From: Sepioteuthis lessoniana
Taxonomy: Eukaryota; Mollusca; Cephalopoda; Myopsida; Loliginidae
Direction: 5' to 3'
Assembly: GCA_963585895.1 (NCBI GenBank)
Contig: OY757939.1
Location: forward strand, 54,338,585 to 54,402,584
DNA: 64,000 nt
Part shown: positions 45,716-55,366 of the stretch, piece after piece
How positions within the stretch are numbered: position 1 is the first letter of the stretch
Layout of the letters: each line of letters starts with the position of its first letter
Notes under the pieces: model-generated
The model's input: only the letters and a program-made list of their open reading frames with translations
Told to the model about the DNA's origin: nothing
Databases searched by the model: none
Made by a program: the position numbers and the translations under genes

Positions 45716-46039
45716 AAGATTCAACTTTGATAATATTTTTATCAAAATTTTTATGTAAACATACACAAATCATTGCAATACAGATGATTTTCAATGATTC
45801 AATATTATTCATGATATATTTTCTTATAAAATTTACGTTTCTTTCCAGAATTGGATCTCTTAGCCAAATATATAACGGAAAAAATAAATATATAAAATAA
45901 GCTTACCATGTTTCATCATGACCATCAAAAATTTGCAGGTAACTTTTGAACAGGGTCTAACCATAACTTGTCTTTTGCCCTTTCTACCAGCTTTTTCGAT
46001 GGTGTTCAGGGCATCAGCAAGGGGGTTCATACGCACCAT
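38589..46039 (-). CDS. RPS15A: 40S ribosomal protein S15a (uS8), five-exon gene
   Basis: Component of the small ribosomal subunit; binds 18S rRNA and is needed for subunit assembly. Coding exons: 46,039-45,907 ([18 protein letters not shown] onward), 43,443-43,364 ([18 protein letters not shown]), 41,516-41,431 ([18 protein letters not shown]) and 38,682-38,589 ([18 protein letters not shown], ending GKILGYFF). All borders are GT/AG and phases match (1, 0, 2). The product is 130 residues, the standard length. A non-coding first exon lies at about 47,954-47,931. The N-terminal third is unusually diverged for this protein: [15 protein letters not shown] and [15 protein letters not shown] replace the near-invariant animal SINNAEKRGKRQVLI and SKVIVRFLTVMMKHG, and YID replaces YIG. 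The C-terminal half is conventional. Introns host two H/ACA snoRNA candidates. No frame damage, so it is presumably expressed. Confidence 0.97.
39157..39245 (-). repeat. Partial copy of the snoRNA 5' hairpin region
   Basis: Minus strand reads ttgcattcttgtgtacggct then ggttca twice, matching the 5' part of the H/ACA candidates at 43,630 and 40,795. The closing arm and the second hairpin are not preserved. A degenerate third copy in RPS15A intron 4. Confidence 0.55.
39306..39378. repeat. TA microsatellite
   Basis: About 36 TA units in RPS15A intron 4. Confidence 0.95.
40000..40390 (-). mobile_element. SINE-C in RPS15A intron 4
   Basis: Plus-strand reading gtttgcacacagttaaacgg, gaagggaccctaacaggtac and agtcttactcatcagcagag; inserted in the sense of the host gene. 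Confidence 0.75.
40795..40925 (-). ncRNA. Box H/ACA snoRNA candidate in RPS15A intron 4
   Basis: About 131 nt. 5' hairpin closed by TTGCATCC (40,923-40,916) with GGATGCAA. Inside is an upper stem TGGCTC/GGGTCA with an unpaired pocket on both sides. The hinge ATATAA fits box H (ANANNA). The 3' hairpin is closed by TGATAGAT/ATCTATCA. ACA then lies at 40,800-40,798, followed by exactly three nucleotides (aga) as the expected end. Host-gene orientation and size fit intron-processed guides that direct pseudouridylation. The target was not worked out. Confidence 0.75.
41380..41414. repeat. AG microsatellite
   Basis: GA repeat of about 17 units, 16 bp from the donor side of RPS15A exon 4. Confidence 0.9.
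41517..43363 (-). other. RPS15A intron 3
   Basis: AT-rich. No snoRNA like those of introns 2 and 4 was found. The segment at 42,780-42,975 is less AT-rich and could hold an unrecognised element. Confidence 0.5.
43630..43758 (-). ncRNA. Box H/ACA snoRNA candidate in RPS15A intron 2
   Basis: About 129 nt, paralogous to the intron 4 copy. 5' hairpin TTGCATCC (43,756-43,749) with GGATGCAA (43,707-43,700) and upper stem TGGCTC/GAGTCA. Hinge ACATAA fits ANANNA. The 3' hairpin is closed by TGGATA/TATCCA, then ACA at 43,635-43,633 and three more bases. Between the copies the upper stem changes GAGTCA to GGGTCA and the basal 3' stem changes both arms (TGGATA/TATCCA against TGATAGAT/ATCTATCA), which keeps pairing. 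Its 3' end is about 190 nt upstream of exon 3. Confidence 0.8.
45365..45500 (-). mobile_element. SINE-D fragment, minus strand
   Basis: Has gaccttagtcgagggcaacc, ctcccttttcaa and the far end gccattagcaaacactacca of the SINE-D pattern with the middle missing. Confidence 0.55.
45570..45790 (-). mobile_element. Decayed mariner-like remnant
   Basis: cagcaacttttccattagtt, tcatttcttttaatgtcctt and aatatacttacccaattt match the order at 6,140, 26,460 and 38,036. Confidence 0.45.
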
Positions 46040-46047
46040 TTTGACAA

Positions 46048-47930
46048 CTTAAAAATAAATAAAATAGTTTTCATTACCGAAAAAGAAAAGTGAACAGCTA
46101 TTCAATGATATTTTTTAGAATAACATTTTTAGTTTCATAGACACTAAGCTCCATCATTTGCTAGATTTTCCTTTTAGAAACTGGTCCCTTAAAAAAAAAA
46201 TCCTAGTAAATGTGAAAAACTATGAAAATAATTAACGTGTGTAAAAGTTTCTTGCGAATGCCTTCAAATAGAAGGTAATGGAAACCTTGGGAAACATTTT
46301 CTAAAGGAAAAAAAGAAAAAAAGAGAAAGACCGCAAATGTAAAAGGCGAAAAATGTATCCGCTATTTTTGACCGGAAACAATGTGCTCACCAGTATGGAA
46401 TTAAAAAGACAATTTACTTTTAGACACTAGTCTTGTCAAAAAGTAGAAATTGTGAATTTTCGATTTATTTCATTATACCACAAAAAAGTTTAGGCTTTAA
46501 TCTGTGAACAAAAACAAAAAATCCTTTGTACAGGCATGTGGCACACGTCTCCCTGTTGGTGGGAGGGAATGAAAAGGTGCTGGTCATTATCGAGACGAGG
46601 GAGTTCTATTTGGACATATTCCATAATGGATTCAGCATTTTACATGTAGATCTATCAACAGTTTCATCTATGTATTACATCAGACTTTTAAAATAAAATT
46701 AATTATATCGGCATGAAGCCAGATTAAAAAAAAAAAGGGGGGAGTATTAAGACTAAAAACCTGTCAAAATTACGCTCCAGTTCTCTAAATTTATTACCTA
46801 TGATTTTTTTAATAGAAAAAAAAAAGTAAATTTAAAAAAATTGTTCCATGGTTAATTTCTATTTCATTTTTAAATAATGCATTTTTTAATTTAAAAATTC
46901 TTTTCAAGTCTCGATTGGCAGGATAGCCAAGTTAAGTCCCCTGAAACAGCCATCGGATAATTTTAAAAAGTTTTAAGGATATTTATTTGTAAAGGAAGCT
47001 TCTTTAAGCTAATAGGTCATTATATGATTTATTTAAAATAATAATGTGAATGATCGTAAATGACAAATAAATTCCAGGGAAATTTCTATGGAAAGAAATT
47101 GTTGCACGTGGCGCCGGGATAGAGGAGGTAAAAAAACAACTTTTAAAATGGCGGCGACACTTTTTCCGCTAATAATTACTACTACATTTATAGTTGGACT
47201 TAATGAAAGCTAAAATTTATTCAATTTAGAAGAGAAACAAGTATTCAGTTCAGAATCATTTATCAAGAAAAACTGCAGAAATAAATTGTTTGCAATAATT
47301 ATGCAGAGTGAAAAGTTTTTAAATAAGCGACATTATTGAATTCAAATACTATGCTGAAGAAAACAGCATGGACAACTTTATTTTATTAAATTCGTTTCTA
47401 CATGTTAGAAGAAATTTTTACGCATACTTTAGAAAACTGCAAATAATTTTAATCAGTCATAAAAAAAAGATTTTAAAAATTTCCACAAATATTTTTTAAT
47501 ACAAATCAAATCGTCTACTCAATTCCAGTCAATGAAGCACACAATGTCCGGATAAAAAGATTGATTTATATTACTACCATTTCTAACTGTAAATTTCTTG
47601 TAAAATTGTAGAAGTCTTCTTTAAAGACAAATACATTTATATAGAAAGCACACCACGGACAAAAACTGGATAAATAGAAAATAAGTTCATTAGTTGAAAG
47701 AGCTATTAGCATCTGCCGAAACAAATCAAGATAGAATGTGACCACGTTGTAATTGTACAATAAGATCTTTTCTATTAATGATGGTCTCACGAAAATATGA
47801 AAAAAAGAATACATAATTTCAGTTCACTGCGTTATTTGCTATAAATATATATGTACATGTATGATATTTAACGAAACATAAACCAAGATGTTAAGCGATT
47901 ATTTGAGACACAAAATATAATGGTACATAC
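46048..47930 (-). other. RPS15A intron 1
   Basis: No repeats recognised. Two less AT-rich islands occur: 46,530-46,640 (ggcacacgtctccctg region) and 47,100-47,165. The second has cacgtgg, gcgcc and aaaatggcggc on the plus strand. No intron-hosted snoRNA with clear boxes was identified here. Confidence 0.5.
47145..47155 (+). promoter_or_regulatory. YY1-like site AAAATGGCGGC
   Basis: Exact match to the YY1 consensus AANATGGCGGC, with an E-box-like gcacgtgg and GC-rich gcgccgg 40 bp before it. It lies inside RPS15A intron 1 on the opposite strand. Its ATG opens a 21-codon frame with a hydrophobic stretch (LFPLIITTTFIVG). Confidence 0.4.
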
Positions 47931-47954
47931 CTTAGGCTGGCAATCCGTGAAAAG
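47931..47954 (-). other. RPS15A: RPS15A non-coding exon 1 with 5'TOP-like start
   Basis: Minus strand: CTTTTCACGG (from 47,954), then attgccagcctaag and donor gtatgt at 47,930. A C followed by pyrimidines at the start is the TOP motif that couples ribosomal protein translation to growth signals. The exact start is inferred from that motif. Confidence 0.65.
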
Positions 47955-47977
47955 ACCGTAATCGAGGCTTGTTTGAA

Positions 47978-47985
47978 AGATCACG
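47978..47985. promoter_or_regulatory. E-box upstream of RPS15A
   Basis: tcacgtga, a palindromic CACGTG E-box about 25-30 bp upstream of the predicted start. It may be bound by bHLH-Zip factors such as MYC or TFE family members. Confidence 0.4.
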
Positions 47986-47989
47986 TGAT

Positions 47990-48302
47990 TAAACTAAGGG
48001 GAGATAATCAAGAGTCCTTGCATTTTCCGGCTTTTTTTTCTTTATAATTCGAGGAAGATAATCTTTTTGGCGCTATACAACGTTTCTCTCGGCAACGACA
48101 GGCAAGGTGTTTAAATGCCTCTTTCATTTATTTTACTCTTCGCTTCCTGCCCATAATCATAAGAATGGCATTAGTTTGTCTTAAAGAAGAATTATTGTGA
48201 AAAAAAAGCCACCAAGTTAGTTTATTGTTTGTACATGATGTTTTTGAATGAAATCAAAACTGTTCATTTTTTTTTTCGGTTGTACAGTTACAAGTCCCCA
48301 AG
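47990..48302. other. RPS15A upstream region
   Basis: Contains ttttggcgctata (E2F-like) near 48,065 but no coding exon was seen on either strand. Confidence 0.4.
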
Positions 48303-48352
48303 ATAAAATTTATTTGTACTCGCTTCGGCAGTACATATAATAAAATTTATTT
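48303..48352 (+). mobile_element. Retro-inserted U6 snRNA 5' stem-loop with 13-bp TSD
   Basis: A 24-bp insert (48,316-48,339) reads gtactcgcttcggcagtac plus atata, the 5' end of U6 snRNA through its capped stem-loop. Positions 3 and 18 differ from human U6 but still pair. Perfect ataaaatttattt duplications flank it (48,303-48,315 and 48,340-48,352). The next U6 bases, ctaaaatt, resemble the start of the duplication, so target annealing inside U6 is likely. It is too short to be a U6 gene. Confidence 0.88.
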
Positions 48353-49270
48353 CTAAATTCTATCAGCTTTAAAGTAACACAAATTTAAATTTGAAAGCAA
48401 TTTATCTATTTTATCACGGTTAACTATCAGTAATTTGTATTAGATTCAGTTTTGTAATATAAACGCACTTGTTTGACTCATCAAACAGTTTTGACTTTTT
48501 TCAGCTTTTTTTTTTATCAACTTTTCTCTCCAGATCCACAAATAACATAAAAATTAGTGAGAAAAACATTTATTTCATTCTTATTTTTCAAGACAAACGG
48601 TTTTTTCGTGTTTTTTTTTATAGTTTTTGTTGAATTATTTTTAGCACAAACTATTTAATAAAAATTTTTAAAAATTTCTTCTTAACTGCACAGATTTTCT
48701 TGTTGAAGCTTCGGAATAAATTGGTTTAATTTTTTTTAATTTGATTTTTTTTTTTTTTTTAATTCTCGGTGCTTTACGATTGATTTATTTTCAAAGTTTT
48801 CTTGGAGCTTCATGAATCACGGAAATTGAGATAGCCAAGAAAATTTTTCGAAAAGTTTAGAGAAGGGCTCAATTTACATGCTAAAACCGCCCTTGATTTT
48901 ATGTCCAGGTTTTGATTTAAGCATTTCTTTTTTTTTCCCGTTAAAACTTATCAAAAAATAATTAAAGTTAAATTTTTGTTCTATTTGAAAGATGGTAATA
49001 TCATAATTATCAGTATTAAAAACAAAATAACATTAGATATCTAATTAATATTTAATACATTTTGATAAAATTTAGATTCACCAAAAGTTGACGACCTTAC
49101 CCAATTCATGGTTATGTAAGTAAAAATGTTATTAAAATTTTTAAATGCTTTTAAAAAAAATGAAAATGAAAATAGTATCTAGAAACATTACCAAACCAAT
49201 TTATATATATGAAAAAATATTACACGTTGATAACTATATTACTTACTTTGGTATTTAAATCCAAGTAAAA
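48353..49270. other. Nothing recognised
   Basis: AT-rich, poly(T) runs, no gene. Confidence 0.5.
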
Positions 49271-49274
49271 AGTA

Positions 49275-49515
49275 AAGTAGTCGAGGGCGACCGAAGGCTC
49301 CCTTTTCAATAGCTACTACACCAAGGTGTAGGGGTGGGCACTACTCTATTCCTTGGATTGCTCCACTTTACCCTTGATCCGTACTTTATAATGCTGAATG
49401 TTAAGCAAGGTGGCATCAAGTACCATTTTTTGAGTCTTTGTATGATTCTTGCTGGGATTGAACCCCTGTCCCCCGGATCCTTGGTGCACACTACCCATTA
49501 GGCCAATGGCCTGAT
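49275..49515 (-). mobile_element. SINE-D, full reference copy, minus strand
   Basis: Minus strand: tggcctaatgggtagtgtgc (A-box region), ggggttcaatcccagc (B box), then the body and gagccttcggtcgccctcga. It is uninterrupted, and shows what the LTR split at 21,344. Confidence 0.85.
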
Positions 49516-51211
49516 TCGGTCAAAATTAGTGACAAAACATTTTCTGTGTCAGTTTATCACATAGCTATAACTATGCGCTTCAGTTTCCCACTAAAAATTA
49601 TTAGCACGGAAGGCCACACACAAACTTCAAGTAGAGAAAATTGTAACAGTAGTAGTTTATTTTTTGTATTTAATCTTAAAAAAAAAGTATGTTCACATGG
49701 TTTTTCAATGTACAATTAAGAAAACTTAATTAAATAATTATTTTTAATTTATTAATTGTTAAAATAGTAAAATAATAATACTTATGATTACATTTTTTTT
49801 TATATTTAGTTTTTTACCTGATTACAAATCTTTCATTGTCCCTAAAACTAATTTTTACCCCACTTTTTTTTCTTTTTAATCAATTTCCTATTTTTCTAGC
49901 AAAAGTTTGATTTTTTTTCCTTATATTTTTACTTAAATATTCAACCTGAATACGAGGGACAAAACTGGAAATTGCTTAAATAAGTGTTACTATAGGTTTT
50001 CACTCTTTTTCCATCTAACATTTTCTGTATCTTAAAAAATAAGTAGAAATATCTATTTAAAAAATAATAAAAAAAACATCTCCCAGTTTTCAGCTTTAAA
50101 ACTTATATTTTTCAATCAGTAAAGATATTCTTTATTTAATAACATATTTAGCTTTCGTCTGTGAAAAGTAATGCACCCTTAAGGTCCCCCATTTTTTATG
50201 CAGAACAAATATCAATACAGGATTAATCCCCTAAAATCTAAAAGGAAAAGATATTTTCTATTAAATCATAGTATCAAAAGCTCTCAAAACATTTTTTTAA
50301 ATTTTAATATTCACATTTAGGGTACTATTTTTTCCAATAGCTCCCAATTTAAATTTTTTTTCATGACTTCAAGCATACCTTCAGACTTTTGTCTTTTTAA
50401 TAAATACAGAAAGTATAAGTCATATCGTATATTCCTACTGATTAAATAGTGCTACACACTTGGAGTAGAGGGTAAAGTTGAGCAACCCCCAAAAATCTGC
50501 ATTTTCTTTTTTTTATGAAATAACTGGTGGATTATGGAATTCATCCATTCATAAATGAAGACTGAAAATTTCATTAAAATTAGATAATTCCCTGATTTTT
50601 GAGAATTTTATTTATTTATTTATTTTTTAAGGGTAGTGATTTGTTAGAGTTCAAAAAGTTCATGATAGCCATATTGTTAGTATCTATCTTACAAATACTT
50701 TCTTATATTTTCCTAAAATTAAAAAAAATTATAATCCAAAGAAATTTTTGCTAAATATGAAAAAAAATAAAAGACTGGTGTGCTTATTCAGAAATTTTGA
50801 CATTTCATTTCTTCTCTAATTATCTTATTATCTTCAAAGTTAAAAAAAAATCAATCTATGAAATAAAATTATTAGATATAGTTGAAAGATTTTTCCTTGA
50901 GGGGGTTAAGATTCGAATTAATGAACTGGGGTATTTTTGCAAGAAAATGTATTTTCCTGATGTAGTTTGTTCTGCTTTGTTTAAATATGAACTTGATTTC
51001 TTTGGGAAAATTTACATTTTTGAGGAAAGTTATATTTAAGGAGGAAACTCTAAACTGTAGGTTCTATTTATAAAATACCTATAATAGAAAACTGGACTTT
51101 GTATTTATAATTATATCATAGAGTTGTATGATTTAGAATACAAATTTAATGCTAAATTGGAACCTGAGTTTGTGTTGGTCTTTATGCAAATATATCCATA
51201 ATTTGAAAACT
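49516..51211. other. No gene seen
   Basis: AT-rich. An 80-codon plus-strand frame at 50,797-51,039 has no recognisable features and is probably fortuitous. Confidence 0.5.
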
Positions 51212-51223
51212 GAAGAAGAAGTC

Positions 51224-51465
51224 GGGGTGTCCTTGTGGTGTAACGGTTAAAGTGATGGATTGCGGAATCGTAGTAAGCGAGTTCGAACTCCAGTCGCGCT
51301 ATTACGTTCACTTTCAGGCAAATACCTTTGGAAAAGGTATGAACCCCCTTATCCTCCCAGCTATGGGTTAAATAGTACCACTACTGTTCTTCTAGGAGAA
51401 TAGCTTTGGCATTAAATAACCTACAAACGTTGATATGCCATTAAACAAAGAAACCAAACCAAACC
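51224..51465 (+). mobile_element. SINE-A, full length, 12-bp TSD
   Basis: Starts ggggtgtccttgtggtgtaa and ends with the tail gttgatatgccattaaac and accaaaccaaacc. The perfect duplication gaagaagaagtc is at 51,212-51,223 and 51,466-51,477. Length 242 bp. Confidence 0.93.
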
Positions 51466-51617
51466 GAAGAAGAAGTCAAGTTTTATTTTCCTTTTCCTGA
51501 CCTCAAAACCCCAAATGCTATGTTGTATTGCTAATTCTTTGGAACTTTTTTGTTGGGCCTAAATTTTCATAACTGGAAAGAATTGAATTTTCATTTTATC
51601 TAACCTGATATTAGTAT

Positions 51618-51994
51618 ACTTTTCTGGCCTTTTGGCTGGGCTGTCTGGTATTCGTGTTGGATGGGGTATCAACCAATGGCAGATTCGAGGCCGAAAGACC
51701 CCCATCTTTGGTTGCGCCAACTTCGGGTGGGCGAGCTGCAACCTTTGTCTCCTAGACCTTGCTCTCTAGTTTAAGCTATAACCCAGCATACGTGCCCGGA
51801 TCCAAATTTGGATTCATGAAACTGCTTGCCTCATTAGACCCACATTGCACTTAGTGGGTCGATGAACAGCACAAACCAGCAGGGTTCGAGTCTTGGCTCG
51901 TTCCCGACCTTTCCCTCCCCTTTATCCCCACTTTAATCAGCCTTCAGGCTTTTGACCTTGTGTCAAGTCCTGTCTGGTGGGAGGCAGCGACAAA
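51618..51994 (+). mobile_element. SINE-U (U2 snRNA-like head), 21-bp TSD
   Basis: A 377-bp insert flanked by 21-bp repeats matching at 20 positions (51,597-51,617 and 51,995-52,015, beginning tatctaacct). The first bases, cttttctggccttttggct, resemble the 5' end of U2 snRNA (cttctcggccttttggct). The body is shared with the copies near 33 kb. A tRNA-like gggttcgagtcttgg lies near the 3' part, and the end is gcgacaaa. No protein is encoded. Confidence 0.75.
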
Positions 51995-52015
51995 TATCTA
52001 ACCTAATATTAGTAT

Positions 52016-52364
52016 CAAAAGTTTTCATAAGCCTATGAATTTCAATTCTCCAGGTTGATTGCTTGTATACTTACTTAGATCACTTATCAAAGGACTCAGT
52101 TGTTTTTGAAATTATTTTATCAAATTGGTTCCTTGTGACTTGACATTATTCACAAAATGTTTTATATAATATTGGTTTTTCTTAATATTAACAATTTTGA
52201 TTAAGTTTAAAACTAGCAAACCTCATGAGAACCCCTCTCTTTCTTTTTGTGTGAATCCTGAAAAAAATTTCAGGTTGGTAACCACTAGTATAAGCTTGTT
52301 AGCCTTTAGCGTTACACCATTGCATGGTTATGGCTGACCCAAATTCCTTCTAGAGGGAAAAGAC
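52016..52364. other. Mostly unassigned, SINE-E-like trace
   Basis: Around 52,210-52,330 there are SINE-E-like pieces (aaacctcatgagaacccc, agcgttacaccattgcatgg) in minus orientation. Otherwise nothing seen. Confidence 0.4.
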
Positions 52365-53490
52365 AAAAAAAGACAAATTGAGTTTCTAATGTAGAGAAAC
52401 TGATTATGAAGAATTAAATAATCAAGAGGGTTGATTGGTTCTTATAAATTGCTTTGGGAAAAGGAATTTTTAAGGATGAAAGCCAAGCTTGCAGTTAACC
52501 ATATAAATTGAACATAAATCAGGCACTTCCTACCTAAGGAGTCTGGAGTAACTTTTAAAGATAACAGAACAAGAAAAAGGAATTCGTGACATTGTCAGCC
52601 CATTCTGCTTGGGGTGCAGATTACACTGACTGCATCTCTGCAGAGGGATAAACCCTCTCTCCCAACGAATGTCCTGTATATGACACTAAACAATCTGATG
52701 GTGAGGCTCCAGTAATGTTGCAGCTTTGGGGAATGTGGAGTACCTATTCATTGCCATTGCTCCCAAGTCCACTCTGACCCAGAGTGATAACACCTGATAG
52801 GGTCCTATCTATGAGTCAAATAGAACTGTTTGACATATAAACTTAGTGCAAACAAATGACTTTTGTTAAATTGAATTGCGTGAAATACAACTGTTTGATG
52901 ATTTAACTGTGTAAACAAATGATTGATGTTTAATTGAATTGTTAGTGATAGATAGCAATACTTGGAACCATTTAACTTTGCTGATTTATGCAAAATTGAA
53001 TTGTTAGAAATAGAACTGTTTGGTGATTTAACTGTGTAAACAAATGACTGAGGTTTAATTGAATTGTTAGTGATAAATAGCAATACTTGGAACCATTAAC
53101 TTTGCTGATTTATGAAAAATTGAATTGTTAGTAATAGAACTGTTTGATCCTTTAACTGTGTGTATCTAAATAAAAATTTGTTTACAAATCATATATTAGA
53201 TATATATGTAAAAACAGGATTTAGAATTAAATAACCAATAATGGTTGATGTGCCATGAAACCAAACTAAACTTATGTCATTGTTTTCTATTGTAAGGTCA
53301 GAGTGAAGAGATGAAAGAAAGACTAATTGAGTTTCTAATACAAAGACCCTGATTAAGAAGAAGTAAATAATCTAAAGGGTTAATTGGTTCTGATAAACTG
53401 ATCCAGGGAAAGGAGTTCATAAGGATTGAACCCAAACTTAACTCGCAGTTAATCAGAGAAATTGAGTATAAACCAGGTATCTCATATTGG
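52365..53490 (+). repeat. Duplicated ~195-bp segment on both sides of a SINE-C
   Basis: 52,365-52,560 and 53,295-53,490 are direct copies at roughly 75-80 percent (ttgagtttctaat, gggttgattggttct, gcagttaaccatataaattg in the same order). The SINE-C lies between them. It may be an unnamed repeat present twice or a duplication. Confidence 0.65.
52595..53275 (+). mobile_element. SINE-C with expanded tail
   Basis: Head gcttggggtgcagattacac, core ctgatggtgaggctccagta, then about two and a half tandem copies of a roughly 105-bp tail unit (aattgaattgttag, tagcaatacttggaacca), then the common tail ggttgatgtgccatgaaacc. Confidence 0.8.
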
Positions 53491-53494
53491 TAAC

Positions 53495-53700
53495 ACTCAC
53501 CTCTATAGAATTTTTTCTCGTTTCCTTAAATGAAAATTTACCTTTAAGGATAAAAATTGAGGGCATTAAAAAATATGACAGCCCTTCTTCACACCATATC
53601 AAAAGAGGAGTTACAAAAGTGTTTCAAATAATGAAGACTTGCTGGAATATGTGTATGGAATGCTAAGGGATTGTTTTGAAGAAAATTAATGTTTCTTTCA
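53495..53700 (+). mobile_element. Mariner-like 3' remnant
   Basis: Broken frames give KRGVTKVFQ, KTCWNMCMEC and VLKKIN-type pieces, which fit the transposase C-terminus of a mariner-like family. A closely similar copy ends the window at 63,795-64,000. Confidence 0.5.
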
Positions 53701-53799
53701 TTCTTCATTTCAGTTTTAAAAAATACATTGGTTGTAATCAACCAACCAATTAACCATAGCTTAACGATGAAAATTGCATTTATTCTATACATAAACTAT

Positions 53800-54130
53800 T
53801 CTCAACATTTTTTTATCATTAAGGGTTTTCAGACTCTTGTCTTCATCTTTATTGTTATTTCCACAACGTTTCGGCTGATATGTCTTCCTGCCTTCTTTAG
53901 GTATTTGTCGAACTCGGGAACCTTCACAGAACTTCGAACTACGTCCTTTATTGAATCCACAGGGGTCACCGGTTCGGATTCTGTTAGCCATAACCGGGTA
54001 CAAGTGTTAAGTATTCCAGCAGGACACAGCGTAACGGTTATAGGCGTTGGTTCTCTAAGCTTCTAAGGAGACAATCATTTGGAGGTTGCAGGGTCAATCC
54101 TGACTGCAGGCGAGTAACAATACAGGAATA
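53800..54130 (-). mobile_element. Penelope-like or related 3' end plus SINE-like repeat
   Basis: Minus strand: gggtcaggattgaccct region and ggttatggctaacagaatcc, then gaagaaggcaggaagacata and tcagccgaaacgttgtgg. The pairing of gaagaaggc with cagccgaaacgtt recalls hammerhead-like cores carried by Penelope-like elements, though a full ribozyme was not demonstrated. The part at 53,990-54,130 repeats 18,105-18,220. Confidence 0.5.
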
Positions 54131-54134
54131 CTGT

Positions 54135-54415
54135 AGGGCTTAGAATATGCTGAATGTATCCTCTGCAAAGGGGAAAGATTCCCCTCCAAAAGGGATGTCC
54201 TGTGTATGTCACTAAATTGTGGAGTATCTCTTCACTACCATTATTCCCAGGTTCACTTTGACTCAGGTCTAGTAGATCCTATCTATGGATCAAATAGATC
54301 TGTTTAAAAATTATTAGTATTGGATAGGGATACATGAAAACAACTGTTTGCAAACATGATTATTGGTAAATAAGAATACTTGAAAAAATTTAACGTATCA
54401 CACACACCAACCGAA
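54135..54415 (+). mobile_element. SINE-C, short diverged copy
   Basis: Contains gtcctgtgtatgtcactaaa, attcccaggttcactttgac and gatcctatctatggatcaaa. Confidence 0.65.
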
Positions 54416-54429
54416 GGTCCCTGAGGTAA

Positions 54430-55362
54430 ACTAGAGAAAAACTGAATCTCTAACATAAACTAACCTAATTATCATATCCCCAAAGTTAGCACTGCCGTAA
54501 GAAGTCAAAAGCTGAAAGCAAAAGAGTTTAGGTTTGATTGATTTTGGAGCTAGGAATAATTTTAATCATCATCTCAAGTGAACAAACTTTATTAACCAGT
54601 TTGAGAAGTCAAAGAATCTGTTGTCAAAGGTGAGTGCTACATGGCAGTCAAGTAGTAAACATGTAACCTGTTAGTAGCCTATTGTGCAACAGGCGGGACA
54701 CACCAAGCTAGACAAGACAGAGAAGATCAGTTTGAATGGGTTGAGATGACCAGCTGATGACTGTCAAGCTGTGGCCCTGAGATAGAGCTGACCTAGAAAA
54801 ATGTTATTGATCTACTTATTATTCACCTTAATTCTGTGTTTACTTGGCCAAAGCTGAGAACTGAGGAATTTGGATAAGCTGACATAATTCAGTCTAGAAA
54901 ATCTTGGTCAGCATTTCAAGTGGGTAAATCTTTTTATGACCTTGTCCATCACAGTTGGCACAAAGGAATCAGTAGCTATAATATATACGTTAGAAGTGAG
55001 CAGAAACCACACTAAACCAGTCAGTGGGAGCTGGTTCTGAACTGGCCATTTTTCTTTGTCAAGTTAGTAGAGGCAACATGGAGAATTCGGAAGTAACTCT
55101 TACAGACAGAAAGAGTTTCTGGTTGTAGGTGATCAACCTGTGTACATAAACAGACAGAAGGCACTGAAGAGAGACACACACAGAGAAGCTGTTGATGTCA
55201 ATCACAAGAGAATAGTAGCTGACACTATCAAGCCCCAATTAATAGTTTAGAGTAGTGACATGGAGAACTTAGAAGCAACAGTTGTTTTGTTTGAAGATCC
55301 TAGTGAAGTATAGTAGAAGAATCAAAAGAAAGCAAAATGAAGAGAACCCAAGCCCAACAAAG
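54430..55362. other. No gene; unassigned
   Basis: Less AT-rich than the average here. Pieces around 55,070-55,100 and 55,250-55,290 resemble one another (catggagaattcggaagtaa and catggagaacttagaagcaa). It may be part of an unrecognised retroelement; no domain was found. Confidence 0.4.
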
Positions 55363-55366
55363 CTGA

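Larger units (their letters stand above)
43759..45906 (-). other. RPS15A intron 2, remaining part
   Basis: Holds a SINE-D fragment (about 45,365-45,500), a mariner-like remnant (about 45,570-45,790), poly(A/T) runs and a hairpin at about 44,875-44,935 pairing gttttaag and cttcatca with tgatgaag and cttaaaac. No coding exon. Confidence 0.6.

Noticed and set aside
48316-48345. U6 snRNA gene
   Set aside because: Only the 5' stem-loop is present, and no proximal sequence element or TATA at the right distance was seen.
50797-51039. 80-codon plus-strand open frame as a gene
   Set aside because: AT-driven Phe/Ile/Lys composition, no domain, no splice or promoter context.
51618-51640. U2 snRNA gene
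   Set aside because: Similarity is limited to about 18 bases, and the rest is a repeat also present near 33 kb.
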